Positions 1 through 7,568 of a stretch of DNA of 12,578 bases are shown piece after piece (within the stretch, counting starts at the first letter, position 1; the number at the start of each line of letters is the position of its first letter). The DNA comes from an uncultured Rhodocyclaceae bacterium (GTDB lineage Bacteria; Pseudomonadota; Gammaproteobacteria; Burkholderiales; Rhodocyclaceae). The stretch is taken from NCBI GenBank assembly GCA_903950295.1, contig CAJBAP010000181.1:1-12578 (forward strand), written 5' to 3'. The notes under the pieces were generated by a model, which saw only the letters and a program-made list of their open reading frames with translations, did no database searches and had not been told where the DNA came from. Made by a program: the position numbers and the translations under genes.

Positions 1-758
1 ATGATGGTCCGCTTGAAGGTGTGAACATCGATCTGGCCAGCATCCCCGACGCCGTGCCACGCCCTGAACCGCTGCATCGCTTCGCCAATCGTCCCTATTC
101 TGTGCTGGGTCGTGATTACACGCCATTGCAGTCAGCGGGAGCCTTCCGCCAAAGTGGCGTGGCGAGTTGGTATGGTCGCCGTTATCACGGTCAAAAAACC
201 TCCAGCGGCGAAGCTTATGACATGTTCGGCATGACGGCCGCACACCCGACTCTGCCGATCCCATCCTACGTCCGTGTCACCCGCATAGATACCGGCAAGG
301 CGGTGGTCGTGCGCGTCAATGATCGCGGCCCCTTCCTTCACAGTCGCGTCATTGACCTGTCCTACACGGCGGCTTGGAAGCTCGGCATCGTCGACAACGG
401 CAGCGGCACCGTGCTGGTTGAAAACGTACTGCCGGGCGGGCAGGTTCCTGCGGTACGGGCCGTCGAATCCGCACCCCCAATCATCAGCGCTGACAATAAC
501 CCCGCCGTGCTGAATGACATAGAAGAACGCAGCGGCCACTATCTGCAACTCGGCGCTTTCGGCAGTCGCGACAATGCCGAATCGCTGAAAGCCAAACTAT
601 CCCGTGATCTGGGTGACTTCAGTGACAAGCTGCTGATCCGCAGTGCCGGCAACATCCACCGTCTGCAACTCGGTCCCTGGGCGGATAGCGGTGAAGCACG
701 ACGCATCGCGGAACAACTGAAACTCGCCTTCGACCTGCCGAGCGTCCTCGTCAAATAG
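1..758 (+). CDS. rlpA: Septal ring lytic transglycosylase RlpA (5' end outside window)
   Basis: RlpA is an outer-membrane lipoprotein that cleaves peptidoglycan glycan strands lacking stem peptides, and is recruited to septa by its SPOR domain. The frame is open to the left edge: before the GTG at 21 it reads Asp-Gly-Pro-Leu-Glu-Gly, so the signal peptide and lipobox lie outside the window and the GTG is not a credible start. Numbered from that GTG, the double-psi beta-barrel spans about residues 46-128, with the SWYG and NDRGPF motifs. Glu64, Asp67, His75 and Asp101 fall where the active-site residues of the transglycosylase-active Pseudomonas RlpA are expected. A SPOR domain occupies about 172-245 (HYLQLGAF ... 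HRLQLGPW). The following gene is a DD-carboxypeptidase, the usual neighbour. Enzymatic activity is inferred, since E. coli RlpA is reported to lack it. Confidence 0.95.
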   Translation, partial: DGPLEGVNIDLASIPDAVPRPEPLHRFANRPYSVLGRDYTPLQSAGAFRQSGVASWYGRRYHGQKTSSGEAYDMFGMTAAHPTLPIPSYVRVTRIDTGKAVVVRVNDRGPFLHSRVIDLSYTAAWKLGIVDNGSGTVLVENVLPGGQVPAVRAVESAPPIISADNNPAVLNDIEERSGHYLQLGAFGSRDNAESLKAKLSRDLGDFSDKLLIRSAGNIHRLQLGPWADSGEARRIAEQLKLAFDLPSVLVK

Positions 759-762
759 AGTC

Positions 763-783
763 CCGTGACCGCCACGGTATAAT
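763..783 (+). promoter_or_regulatory. Hairpin abutting a perfect TATAAT box before dacA
   Basis: The 65-base rlpA-dacA gap holds CCGTG (763-767) and CACGG (773-777), which can pair across a 5-base loop. They are followed directly by TATAAT (778-783) and three further bases rich in T. TATAAT is a perfect sigma-70 -10 hexamer, but no convincing -35 lies 16-18 bases upstream and there is no extended -10 TG. Two readings are possible: an internal promoter giving dacA transcripts starting near 790, or a weak intrinsic terminator/attenuator for rlpA. The 5-bp stem is short for a terminator. Confidence 0.35.
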
Positions 784-823
784 TTTCGCACTCCCATCTT
801 CTTTATCCCGGTACTTCCCTGCC

Positions 824-1957
824 ATGCGTTTCCTGCCTTTTTTTCTGGCGCTGTTGAGCCTTTTCGCCACTGCCGTCCAAGCCAACGAACCCCCACCCGC
901 GCTCGCCGCCCGCGCCTGGATTCTCATCGACCACACCAGCGGGCAGGTACTGGCTGCGCAGAACCCCGATCAAAAGGTAGAGCCCGCTTCGCTCACCAAG
1001 ATGATGACGTCCTACCTGGTCTATGCCGCCCTGAAGGATGGCAAGTTGAAGCGCGATCAGATTGTGCCAGTATCGGAAAAAGCCTGGAAAGCACTGGGAT
1101 CGCGCATGTTCATCGATCTGAAGATACCGGTGACGGTCGATGAACTGCTGCGCGGCATGGTCATCCAGTCGGGCAACGATGCGAGCATCGCGCTGGCCGA
1201 AGCCATCGCCGGCAGCGAGGAAGCCTTCGCCAACCTGATGAATGCCGAGGCACGACGCCTCGGTCTCACCAACACCCACTTCGTCAATTCCACTGGCCTG
1301 CCCGATCCGGCGCACATGACCACCGCCGACGATCTTGCCCGTTTGACGACCGCCCTGATCCGTGATTTCCCCGAAGATTACAAACTGTATGCGGTCAAGA
1401 ATTACACCTACAACAAGATCAAGCAGCCCAATCGCAATCGGCTGTTGTGGGTCGATGCCACCATTGACGGCGTGAAAACCGGGCATACCGAAACGGCGGG
1501 GTACTGCCTGGTCGCCTCGCAGAATGATGGCGCGCGGCGCCTCACCGCCGTGGTGCTTGGTACCGCCTCGGACAATGCGCGCGTGCAGGAGACGCTGGCG
1601 CTGCTGCATTACGGCTTCCGCGCCTACGATGCGGTGAAACTCTACGACAAGGGACAGGCCCTGTCGCAACTGAAAATCTACAAGGGTGCGCAGGCCACGG
1701 TCGCTGCCGGCTTTGCCGAAAATCTCGTGCTCTCCTTGCCCAAGGGTGTGGCGGGCAACAGCGAGCGCTTCAAGGTCGAGATCGTCAGCCGTCAGCCACT
1801 CCTTGCACCGGTACGCCAGGGTGACGCCGTCGCTACGCTACGCCTGATGATGGATGGCAAGCTATATGGTGAATATCCGCTCGTCGCGCTGGCCGAAGTG
1901 CCGGTCGCCGGCATTTTCGGTCGCGCTTGGGACAGCCTCCGGCTCTGGTTCAAATGA
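824..1957 (+). CDS. dacA: D-alanyl-D-alanine carboxypeptidase (PBP5/6 family)
   Basis: This periplasmic enzyme removes the terminal D-alanine from peptidoglycan pentapeptides, limiting cross-linking. It has 377 residues, normal for the family. A Sec signal peptide is predicted at 1-20 (cleavage after VQA). The penicillin-binding motifs are all present: SLTK at 56-59 (nucleophile Ser56, Lys59), SGN at 116-118 and KTG at 218-220. A PBP5 C-terminal beta domain follows (about 270-360). The extreme C-terminus, FGRAWDSLRLWFK, looks like the amphipathic helix that anchors PBP5/6 to the inner membrane. The ATG at 824 is the only start that gives a proper signal peptide; its Shine-Dalgarno sequence is weak. 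Its stop overlaps the dat start as ATGA. The name dacA follows gene order; betaproteobacterial genes of this type are often labelled dacC. Confidence 0.96.
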   Translation: MRFLPFFLALLSLFATAVQANEPPPALAARAWILIDHTSGQVLAAQNPDQKVEPASLTKMMTSYLVYAALKDGKLKRDQIVPVSEKAWKALGSRMFIDLKIPVTVDELLRGMVIQSGNDASIALAEAIAGSEEAFANLMNAEARRLGLTNTHFVNSTGLPDPAHMTTADDLARLTTALIRDFPEDYKLYAVKNYTYNKIKQPNRNRLLWVDATIDGVKTGHTETAGYCLVASQNDGARRLTAVVLGTASDNARVQETLALLHYGFRAYDAVKLYDKGQALSQLKIYKGAQATVAAGFAENLVLSLPKGVAGNSERFKVEIVSRQPLLAPVRQGDAVATLRLMMDGKLYGEYPLVALAEVPVAGIFGRAWDSLRLWFK

Positions 1958-2829
1958 CCTGCGTTTACCTCAATGGCGAGTTCCTGCCGCTCGCTGCGGC
2001 GCGTGTCTCGCCGATGGATCGCGGCTTCCTCTTCGGCGATGGCGTGTATGAGGTGATCCCTGTTTATTCGCGCCGGCCCTTCCGTCTGACCGAGCATCTC
2101 GCCCGACTGCAAAACAGCCTCGATGCCATTCGCCTCGCCAACCCGCTCGCGCCAGAGGCCTGGCGGGCGGTGGTTGAACGTCTCGTTGCCGAGGCGGAAT
2201 GGAACGACCAGTCGGTACTGCTGCAAGTGACACGGGGGCCGATGGCGGTGCGCAACCACGCCTTCCCCGCGACAGTCACGCCCACCGTGTTCTGCCTCGT
2301 CGAACCCCTCCACACGCCACCGGCCGAGCTGCAAGAAAAGGGTATCGCTGCGATTTCGGCTGCCGACACCCGCTGGCTGCGCTGCAACGTCAAGGCCACC
2401 TCACTACTGGCCAACTGCCTGCTGCGCCAGATGGCGATGGATGCCGGCTGCGCCGAGACGATCCTGTTCCGCGACGGCATCCTCTCCGAAGGAGCGGCCT
2501 CCAATATCTTCGTCGTCAAGAACGGGGTGCTGCTCGCCCCGCAAAAGAACCACCTGATGCTCTCCGGCATCACTTACGACGTGGTGCTCGAACTCGCCGC
2601 CGCGCACGGTCTGCCCACCGAGGTGCGCGACATCACCGATGCCGAAGTACGCGCCGCCGATGAACTCTGGATGACCTCGTCGACCAAGGAAGTACTGCCC
2701 ATCGTTGAACTCGATGGCCGAAAAGTCGGCGCTGGCGGGACGGCAGGATTGTCTGGGCCTGTGTTCAAAAAGATGTACGGCTGGTATCAGGACTTCAAGC
2801 GCACGGTGATGCACGGTGACGCAAGCTGA
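1954..2829 (+). CDS. dat: D-amino-acid aminotransferase (class IV PLP enzyme)
   Basis: Dat interconverts D-alanine plus 2-oxoglutarate and pyruvate plus D-glutamate in the cytoplasm, supplying or recycling D-amino acids for the wall. From the ATG at 1954 it has 291 residues. The fold-type IV features are clear: RCNVKATSLL with the PLP lysine Lys147, and LSEGAASNIF with Glu179. Tyr32 (DGVYEV) and the Arg100-x-His102 pair (VRNHAFP) match the Tyr31/Arg98/His100 carboxylate trap of Bacillus D-amino-acid transaminase. This favours D-amino-acid over branched-chain specificity. The start at 1954 overlaps the dacA stop by four bases. An in-frame TTG at 1927 would add nine residues lying inside dacA and absent from typical family N-termini. 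The last codons contain a 10-base tandem repeat that also includes the ybeD start. Confidence 0.93.
   Translation: MTCVYLNGEFLPLAAARVSPMDRGFLFGDGVYEVIPVYSRRPFRLTEHLARLQNSLDAIRLANPLAPEAWRAVVERLVAEAEWNDQSVLLQVTRGPMAVRNHAFPATVTPTVFCLVEPLHTPPAELQEKGIAAISAADTRWLRCNVKATSLLANCLLRQMAMDAGCAETILFRDGILSEGAASNIFVVKNGVLLAPQKNHLMLSGITYDVVLELAAAHGLPTEVRDITDAEVRAADELWMTSSTKEVLPIVELDGRKVGAGGTAGLSGPVFKKMYGWYQDFKRTVMHGDAS
2801..2820 (+). repeat. 10-base tandem duplication at the dat/ybeD junction
   Basis: GCACGGTGAT (2801-2810) is followed directly by GCACGGTGAC (2811-2820), then GCA, giving about 2.3 copies with a 10-base period and one mismatch. The second copy contains the GTG start of ybeD (2816). The two copies are out of frame with each other, so loss of one unit would read dat straight into ybeD without a stop. 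Confidence 0.85.
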
Positions 2830-3082
2830 AACCCTGCTCGAATTCCCCTGCGAGTTCCCGCTCAAGATCATGGGTGCAACGCGCGACGACTTTGCCCAGG
2901 CCATCGTCGAGATCGTGCTGCGCCACGCGCCGGATTTCGATGCGGCGCGGGTCGAGATGCGCCCCTCAAAAGCCGGCAACTACCTTTCGCTCACCTGCAC
3001 CATCCGCGCCACGTCGAAGCCGCAGCTCGATGCGCTGTATCGCGAATTGACCAGCCACCCGTGGGTGAAAATCGTTTTGTAG
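2816..3082 (+). CDS. ybeD: YbeD/UPF0250 (DUF493) small ACT-like protein
   Basis: This 88-residue cytoplasmic protein belongs to the YbeD/DUF493 family. The family fold resembles the ACT regulatory domain of phosphoglycerate dehydrogenase, and its role is unknown, although it is persistently linked to lipB. The start region [14 protein letters not shown] and the end [15 protein letters not shown] are characteristic of the family, and its length is normal. The best start is the GTG at 2816, which gives [14 protein letters not shown] and overlaps the end of dat by 14 bases. No in-frame ATG lies nearby and no clear Shine-Dalgarno is visible, so translation probably depends on ribosomes finishing dat. 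Its own end overlaps lipB by 22 bases. The ACT-like regulatory role is an inference from family structure only. Confidence 0.92.
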   Translation: MTQAETLLEFPCEFPLKIMGATRDDFAQAIVEIVLRHAPDFDAARVEMRPSKAGNYLSLTCTIRATSKPQLDALYRELTSHPWVKIVL

Positions 3083-3672
3083 TCCGCACGCTCGGCCAAG
3101 TCGAGTACGAACCGACCTGGCGCGCGATGCAGGCGTTCACCGCGCAACGCACGGCAGAAACGCCTGACGAACTCTGGCTCTGCGAGCATCACCCAGTCTT
3201 CACGCAGGGCCTCGCCGGTAAGCCGGAACACCTGCTGCACGATATCGGCGTACCCGTCGTCAAGATCGATCGCGGCGGCCAGATCACTTATCACGGCCCC
3301 GGCCAGATCGTCTGCTACCTTCTGCTTGATCTCAAGCGACGCGGCCTGACTGTAAAAACACTGGTCAATAGCATGGAGCAAGCCGTCATCGATCTGTTGG
3401 CGGATTACAGTATTCCAGCGGAACGCCTCAGCGGCGCGCCCGGCGTGTATGTCGGCGGCGCGAAGATCGCCGCCCTCGGCCTCAAGGTGAAGAACGGCTG
3501 CTGTTACCACGGCCTGGCGCTCAACGTCGCAATGGATCTGGCGCCGTTTTCCGCCATCAACCCCTGCGGCTATGCCGGCATGGCGGTCACACAACTCTCC
3601 GCATTCGCCCCCACTGCAAACGTGGAAACGGTTGGCGCTACACTGATCGCCCAACTGAAAGAGAAGCTATGA
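3061..3672 (+). CDS. lipB: Lipoyl(octanoyl) transferase LipB
   Basis: LipB moves the octanoyl group from acyl carrier protein to the lipoyl domains of 2-oxoacid dehydrogenases and the glycine cleavage H protein, through a cysteine acyl intermediate. From the GTG at 3061 the protein has 203 residues. It carries [12 protein letters not shown] (71-82), the catalytic lysine Lys135 in [12 protein letters not shown] and the catalytic cysteine Cys169 in NPCGYAGM. These residue numbers coincide with the E. coli Lys135/Cys169 pair. The start is a GTG inside ybeD with a 22-base overlap; I see no good downstream alternative before the conserved [10 protein letters not shown] segment. The stop overlaps the lipA ATG (ATGA), so lipB and lipA are probably made in step. 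Confidence 0.96.
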   Translation: MGENRFVVRTLGQVEYEPTWRAMQAFTAQRTAETPDELWLCEHHPVFTQGLAGKPEHLLHDIGVPVVKIDRGGQITYHGPGQIVCYLLLDLKRRGLTVKTLVNSMEQAVIDLLADYSIPAERLSGAPGVYVGGAKIAALGLKVKNGCCYHGLALNVAMDLAPFSAINPCGYAGMAVTQLSAFAPTANVETVGATLIAQLKEKL

Positions 3673-4601
3673 GCGAGAAACAGAAGGGCGAGGCCAAGAC
3701 CGCACGCATCCCCATCAAGGTGGTGCCAATGACGCCACTGAAGAAACCCGACTGGATTCGCGTCAAGGCCGGCAACTCAGCTGCACGCTTCGGCGAGGTC
3801 AAGACCATCCTGCGCGACCACGGTCTGCACACCGTCTGCGAAGAAGCCACCTGCCCCAACCTCGGCGAATGCTTTGGCAAGGGCACGGCTACCTTCATGA
3901 TCCTCGGCGACCTGTGCACCCGGCGCTGCCCCTTCTGCGACGTCGGCCACGGCGTGCCATGGCCGCCCGATCCTGAGGAACCGGCGAAGCTTGCCGCGAC
4001 CATCGCCGCGATGAAACTCAAGTATGTCGTCATCACCAGCGTCGACCGCGACGATCTGCGCGATGGCGGCGCACAACATTTTGCCGACTGTATCCGTGCC
4101 ATTCGCGCCGCCTCTCCAGCCACCGTCATCGAAGTTCTCGTGCCGGATTTTCGTGGCCGGCTCGATATCGCGCTCGACATACTCGCCGCCACGCCACCCG
4201 GCGTGATGAACCACAACCTCGAGACCGTGCCGCGCCTTTACAAGCAGGCGCGTCCCGGCGCCGATTACGCGCATTCACTCAAACTGTTGCAGGAATTCCG
4301 CCGCCGCCAGCCGGCCATCCCTACCAAATCCGGCTTGATGGTCGGCCTCGGCGAAACCGACGACGAAATCCTGGCCGTGATGCGCGACCTGCGCACCCAC
4401 GCCGTCGAAATGCTCACCATCGGCCAGTACCTCGCCCCCTCCGGCCACCACCTGCCGGTAACCCGCTACGTGCATCCGGACGTGTTCGCCATGTATGCCA
4501 CCGAAGCAGAAAAAATGGGCTTCGCCCACTGCGCCAGCGCCCCGCTGGTGCGTTCCAGCTACCACGCCGATCAGCAAGCGCACGGGGCCGGGGTGGTTTA
4601 A
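3669..4601 (+). CDS. lipA: Lipoyl synthase LipA (radical SAM)
   Basis: LipA inserts two sulfur atoms into protein-bound octanoyl chains, completing the lipoyl cofactor begun by LipB. The protein has 310 residues, normal length. The auxiliary iron-sulfur cluster cysteines are Cys57, Cys62 and Cys68 ([12 protein letters not shown]), and the C-terminal RSSYHA motif (295-300) supplies the conserved serine ligand. The radical SAM cluster is Cys83-x3-Cys87-x2-Cys90 (CTRRCPFC). Later family segments such as [12 protein letters not shown] and [10 protein letters not shown] are also intact. The ATG at 3669 overlaps the lipB stop by four bases and is preceded by a purine-rich GAGAAG ribosome site. The region before residue 30 is a basic, poorly conserved extension. 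Confidence 0.98.
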   Translation: MSEKQKGEAKTARIPIKVVPMTPLKKPDWIRVKAGNSAARFGEVKTILRDHGLHTVCEEATCPNLGECFGKGTATFMILGDLCTRRCPFCDVGHGVPWPPDPEEPAKLAATIAAMKLKYVVITSVDRDDLRDGGAQHFADCIRAIRAASPATVIEVLVPDFRGRLDIALDILAATPPGVMNHNLETVPRLYKQARPGADYAHSLKLLQEFRRRQPAIPTKSGLMVGLGETDDEILAVMRDLRTHAVEMLTIGQYLAPSGHHLPVTRYVHPDVFAMYATEAEKMGFAHCASAPLVRSSYHADQQAHGAGVV

Positions 4602-4610
4602 ACTGGCGCC

Positions 4611-5309
4611 ATGAAAACACCTACCCTCCCCCGTTTGATGCTCGGCCTCATCGCCGGGCTGTGCTTCGCTGCGAGCGCCCAGGCGCTGTCGCTGGCGGAT
4701 GTTTCCAACCAGGATGCCGGCGGCGGCCTCAAGGAAGCCCTGACGCAGGGTGCCGGCAAGGCAGTCGATCTGCTCGGCAAGAGCGATGGCTTTCTCGGCA
4801 ATCCGAAGGTGAAGATTCCCCTGCCGGAAAGCATGCAGAAAGTCGAAAGCCTGATGCGCGGTCTGGGCATGGGCAAGCAGGCCGACGAGCTGATCACCAC
4901 CATGAACCGCGCCGCTGAAGCGGCCGTACCCGAGGCGAAGATCCTGCTGGTGAATGCCGTGAAGCAGATGAGTGTCGAGGATGCCAAGGGCATTCTCACC
5001 GGTGGCGCCGATGCCGGCACACAGTATTTCAAACGCAAGACTGCCGAACCACTGGGCCAGAAATTCCTGCCCATCGTCAAACAGGCGATCGAAAAGGTAA
5101 ACCTGACCAAGAGCTATGAAAAGTTTGCCAAGAAGGGGGCGCAATTCGGCCTGGTGAAAGAGAAGGACACCCATCTCGAAAACTACGTGACCGAAAAAGC
5201 GCTCGACGGCCTTTACTTGATGATCGCCGAAGAAGAAAAAGCCATCCGCACCAATCCGCTGGGTGCAGCCGGCAATCTCGCACAAAAAGTATTTGGAGCA
5301 CTCCGTTAG
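4611..5309 (+). CDS. Periplasmic DUF4197 family protein
   Basis: I recognise this as DUF4197, a proteobacterial family of unknown function. It has 232 residues. A Sec signal peptide covers 1-25 (basic start, hydrophobic LMLGLIAGLCFAASA, cleavage after AQA), so it is probably periplasmic; there is no lipobox at the cleavage site. The mature part is predicted to be mostly helical and has no cysteine. Family-typical stretches are GGLKEALTQGAGKAV near the start, DAKGILTGGADAGTQYFKRK in the middle and LDGLYLMIAEEEKAIRTNP near the end. It starts 9 bases after lipA with only a distant GGTGG as ribosome site, and ends 2 bases before the next small gene, so it is probably co-transcribed. No catalytic residues can be named. 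Confidence 0.88.
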   Translation: MKTPTLPRLMLGLIAGLCFAASAQALSLADVSNQDAGGGLKEALTQGAGKAVDLLGKSDGFLGNPKVKIPLPESMQKVESLMRGLGMGKQADELITTMNRAAEAAVPEAKILLVNAVKQMSVEDAKGILTGGADAGTQYFKRKTAEPLGQKFLPIVKQAIEKVNLTKSYEKFAKKGAQFGLVKEKDTHLENYVTEKALDGLYLMIAEEEKAIRTNPLGAAGNLAQKVFGALR

Positions 5310-5311
5310 CC

Positions 5312-5545
5312 ATGAAACTCGATTTGCGCAAGATCTACCGTTTCGATCCCATCGAACGCCAGCCGGATGGTTCCCTCCCCAAGGGTGGTGACGTCTATTA
5401 CGAATGTGGCAGCTGCAAGGATGTGGTGAGCTCCGTTTCCCATATCAAGGCGGCTTGTGGCTGCGGCAACCTCACCGGCGGCGGCGGGACTACGGAGATC
5501 AAGACCCCCGACCAGGTCACCCCCCTGCGCGGCAAACTGAAGTAA
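5312..5545 (+). CDS. Conserved small four-cysteine protein, possible zinc ribbon
   Basis: This 77-residue protein has no signal peptide or membrane segment and I do not recognise a named family. It carries four cysteines as Cys32-x2-Cys35 and Cys49-x-Cys51 (YYECGSCKDVV and AACGCGNL), with a histidine at 44 between the pairs. The spacing would suit a small zinc-binding knuckle, though the second pair is CxC rather than the usual CxxC. A glycine run (56-59) precedes a polar tail ending VTPLRGKLK. It is preceded by 2 bases after the DUF4197 stop and followed by 7 bases before rep. It is supported as a real gene by its tight fit between two genes on the same strand and its ordinary composition. 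The function is unknown; metal binding is an inference. Confidence 0.75.
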   Translation: MKLDLRKIYRFDPIERQPDGSLPKGGDVYYECGSCKDVVSSVSHIKAACGCGNLTGGGGTTEIKTPDQVTPLRGKLK

Positions 5546-5552
5546 GCCGACG

Positions 5553-7568
5553 GTGCATGGCCTGAATCCGCCCCAGCGGGAGGCGGTGCGTTACCTTGAC
5601 GGGCCGTTGCTGGTCCTGGCCGGTGCTGGCAGCGGCAAGACGCGCGTCATCACGCAGAAAATTGCCTATCTGATCGGCGAATGCGGCATGGCGCCGCAGC
5701 ATGTCACGGCTATTACCTTCACCAATAAAGCTGCACGCGAGATGCGTGAGCGCGCCGGCAAGCTCGTCGGTAACCGTGCGGAAGGCCTGACCATCAGCAC
5801 CTTCCACGCGCTGGGCGCAAAATTGCTGCGCCAGGAAGCGCGTGCCATCGGTCTGAAGCCGAGCTTCTCGATTCTCGATGCGAGCGATACGAGCGCGCTG
5901 TTCCAGGAACTATTGAAGGATGCCGACAAGGGACGGGTAAAACTGATCCAGCAACGCATCTCGCTGTGGAAGAACGCACTGGTTGACCCCGACGCAGCGC
6001 TGGCGCAGGCCGACGATGAGCTGGCCACGGGGGCAGCGCGCGTCTATACCGAATACGAGCGCACGCTCAAGGCCTATCAGGCCGTCGATTTCGACGACCT
6101 GATCCGCCTGCCGGTCAATCTGCTGGAGGCGAATGAAGACATTGCCCAGCGCTGGAAGAGCCGCATTCGCCATCTGCTGGTGGATGAATATCAGGACACC
6201 AACCGCTGCCAGAACCGCTTGCTGCGCCTCCTCACCGGGCCACTCGCCGCCTTCACGGCGGTGGGCGATGACGATCAGTCGATCTACGCGTGGCGCGGGG
6301 CCGATCTCGAGAACTTGCACCAGTTACAAACCGATTTCCCCAATCTCAAGGTCATCAAACTCGAACAGAACTACCGCTCCACGACACGCATCCTCAAGGC
6401 CGCAAACAATGTCATTCGCCAGAACCCCAAACTGTTCGACAAGCGCTTGTGGTCGGACAAGGGGCACGGTGACGCCATCCGCGTCATGGCCTGCCGCGAC
6501 GGTGAGCACGAAGCCGAATGGGTGGTGACGCGGTTGCAGGCGCACAAGTTCGAGATGCGGGGGCAGGGCCACTGGCGTGACTACGCCATTTTGTATCGTG
6601 GCAACTTTCAGGCACGCATCTTCGAGCAGCAACTGCGCGCCCACAATGTGCCCTACGTGCTCTCGGGCGGGCAATCCTTCTTTGATCGCAGCGAAATCAA
6701 GGATGTCACCAGCTACCTGCGGCTGCTGTCAAACCAGGATGACGACCCCGCCTTCATCCGTGCCGCGACCACGCCGAAGCGGGGCATTGGCGGAGCAACG
6801 CTGGAAGCACTCGGCCATGCCGCCGGCCGTCGTCACATCAGCCTGTTCGCCGCCATCTTCGCGCCGGGGATTGAAACCGAAATCAAGACGCCACAACTGG
6901 CTACCCTGCGTGAGTTCGGCAATTTCATCAACCGCATGGAGTGGCGCGCGGCGCGTGAGCCAGCGGGGGCGCTACTCGATGATCTGCTCAAGGCCATCGG
7001 CTACGAGGCCAGCTTGTTCGAAACGCTGGAGCCAAACGAAGCGGTAACACGCTGGGGCAACGTCCGCGACTTCACCGGCTGGCTCGCCACCAAGGCAGAG
7101 GAAGAAAAAAAGACCTTGCTGGAACTGGCACAGACGGTTGCGCTCATCACCATGCTGGACAAGCAGGATGAGAACCTCGATGCCGTCCAGCTCGCCACCT
7201 TGCATGCCGCCAAGGGTCTGGAGTTCCGCCACGTCCATCTGGTCGGCGTCGAGGAAGGCTCGCTGCCGCACCGCGAGTCGATCGACAACGGCAACATCGA
7301 GGAGGAACGGCGGCTGATGTATGTGGGTATCACGCGCGCCCAGATGAGCCTGTGCATCAGCTGGTGCGCCCGCCGCAAGCAGGGCAAGGAACATCTCGAG
7401 CGCAGCATTTCACGCTTCATCGACGAAATGGAAGGCGGGGACGCCGGTAGCGGCGATATCAAGCGCGAGGGCCAGGGTGCCGTCCCGCTAGCGCCGACTT
7501 TTGACCGCTCCGCCGGCAATGCGAAGCTCGCCAACTTCAAGGCCCTGCTCGGCAAGAAACCAGAGTAG
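5553..7568 (+). CDS. rep: ATP-dependent DNA helicase Rep (UvrD/Rep, SF1A)
   Basis: Rep is a 3'-5' DNA helicase that helps replication forks pass protein roadblocks. The protein has 671 residues, close to E. coli Rep (673). All SF1 motifs are in order: Q motif LNPPQREAV (4-12, Gln8), Walker A GAGSGKT (24-30), Ia TFTNKA (55-60), II DEYQ (211-214), III GDDDQSIYAWRGA (238-250), IV LEQNYRS (270-276), V TLHAAKGLEF (549-558) and VI EERRLMYVGITRA (584-596). The length and N-terminus favour Rep over UvrD/PcrA. The start is a GTG at 5553, placing the Q motif at the usual distance; the ATG at 5557 is out of frame. It lies 7 bases after the small cysteine protein gene. Its last nine bases form one arm of an inverted repeat with the convergent gene. 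Confidence 0.95.
   Translation: MHGLNPPQREAVRYLDGPLLVLAGAGSGKTRVITQKIAYLIGECGMAPQHVTAITFTNKAAREMRERAGKLVGNRAEGLTISTFHALGAKLLRQEARAIGLKPSFSILDASDTSALFQELLKDADKGRVKLIQQRISLWKNALVDPDAALAQADDELATGAARVYTEYERTLKAYQAVDFDDLIRLPVNLLEANEDIAQRWKSRIRHLLVDEYQDTNRCQNRLLRLLTGPLAAFTAVGDDDQSIYAWRGADLENLHQLQTDFPNLKVIKLEQNYRSTTRILKAANNVIRQNPKLFDKRLWSDKGHGDAIRVMACRDGEHEAEWVVTRLQAHKFEMRGQGHWRDYAILYRGNFQARIFEQQLRAHNVPYVLSGGQSFFDRSEIKDVTSYLRLLSNQDDDPAFIRAATTPKRGIGGATLEALGHAAGRRHISLFAAIFAPGIETEIKTPQLATLREFGNFINRMEWRAAREPAGALLDDLLKAIGYEASLFETLEPNEAVTRWGNVRDFTGWLATKAEEEKKTLLELAQTVALITMLDKQDENLDAVQLATLHAAKGLEFRHVHLVGVEEGSLPHRESIDNGNIEEERRLMYVGITRAQMSLCISWCARRKQGKEHLERSISRFIDEMEGGDAGSGDIKREGQGAVPLAPTFDRSAGNAKLANFKALLGKKPE

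Noticed and set aside
21..23. GTG as the start of rlpA
   Set aside because: The frame continues to the left edge, and starting here would remove the signal peptide and lipobox required for the lipoprotein.
803..1669. A 288-codon minus-strand open frame opposite dacA
   Set aside because: dacA carries all three penicillin-binding motifs in the sense frame, while this one has no recognisable feature.
1927..1929. TTG as the start of dat
   Set aside because: The ATG at 1954 overlaps the dacA stop as ATGA and gives the normal family N-terminus; the extra nine residues do not fit.
4275..5285. A 336-codon minus-strand open frame across lipA and the DUF4197 gene
   Set aside because: It is antisense to two recognisable genes and crosses their boundary; its composition is that of a shadow frame.
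5295..5304. GGAG-CA-CTCC mini-palindrome just before the four-cysteine gene
   Set aside because: The two-base loop is too tight for a stable hairpin and the GGAG is 13 bases from the ATG, so neither a terminator nor a clear ribosome site is supported.
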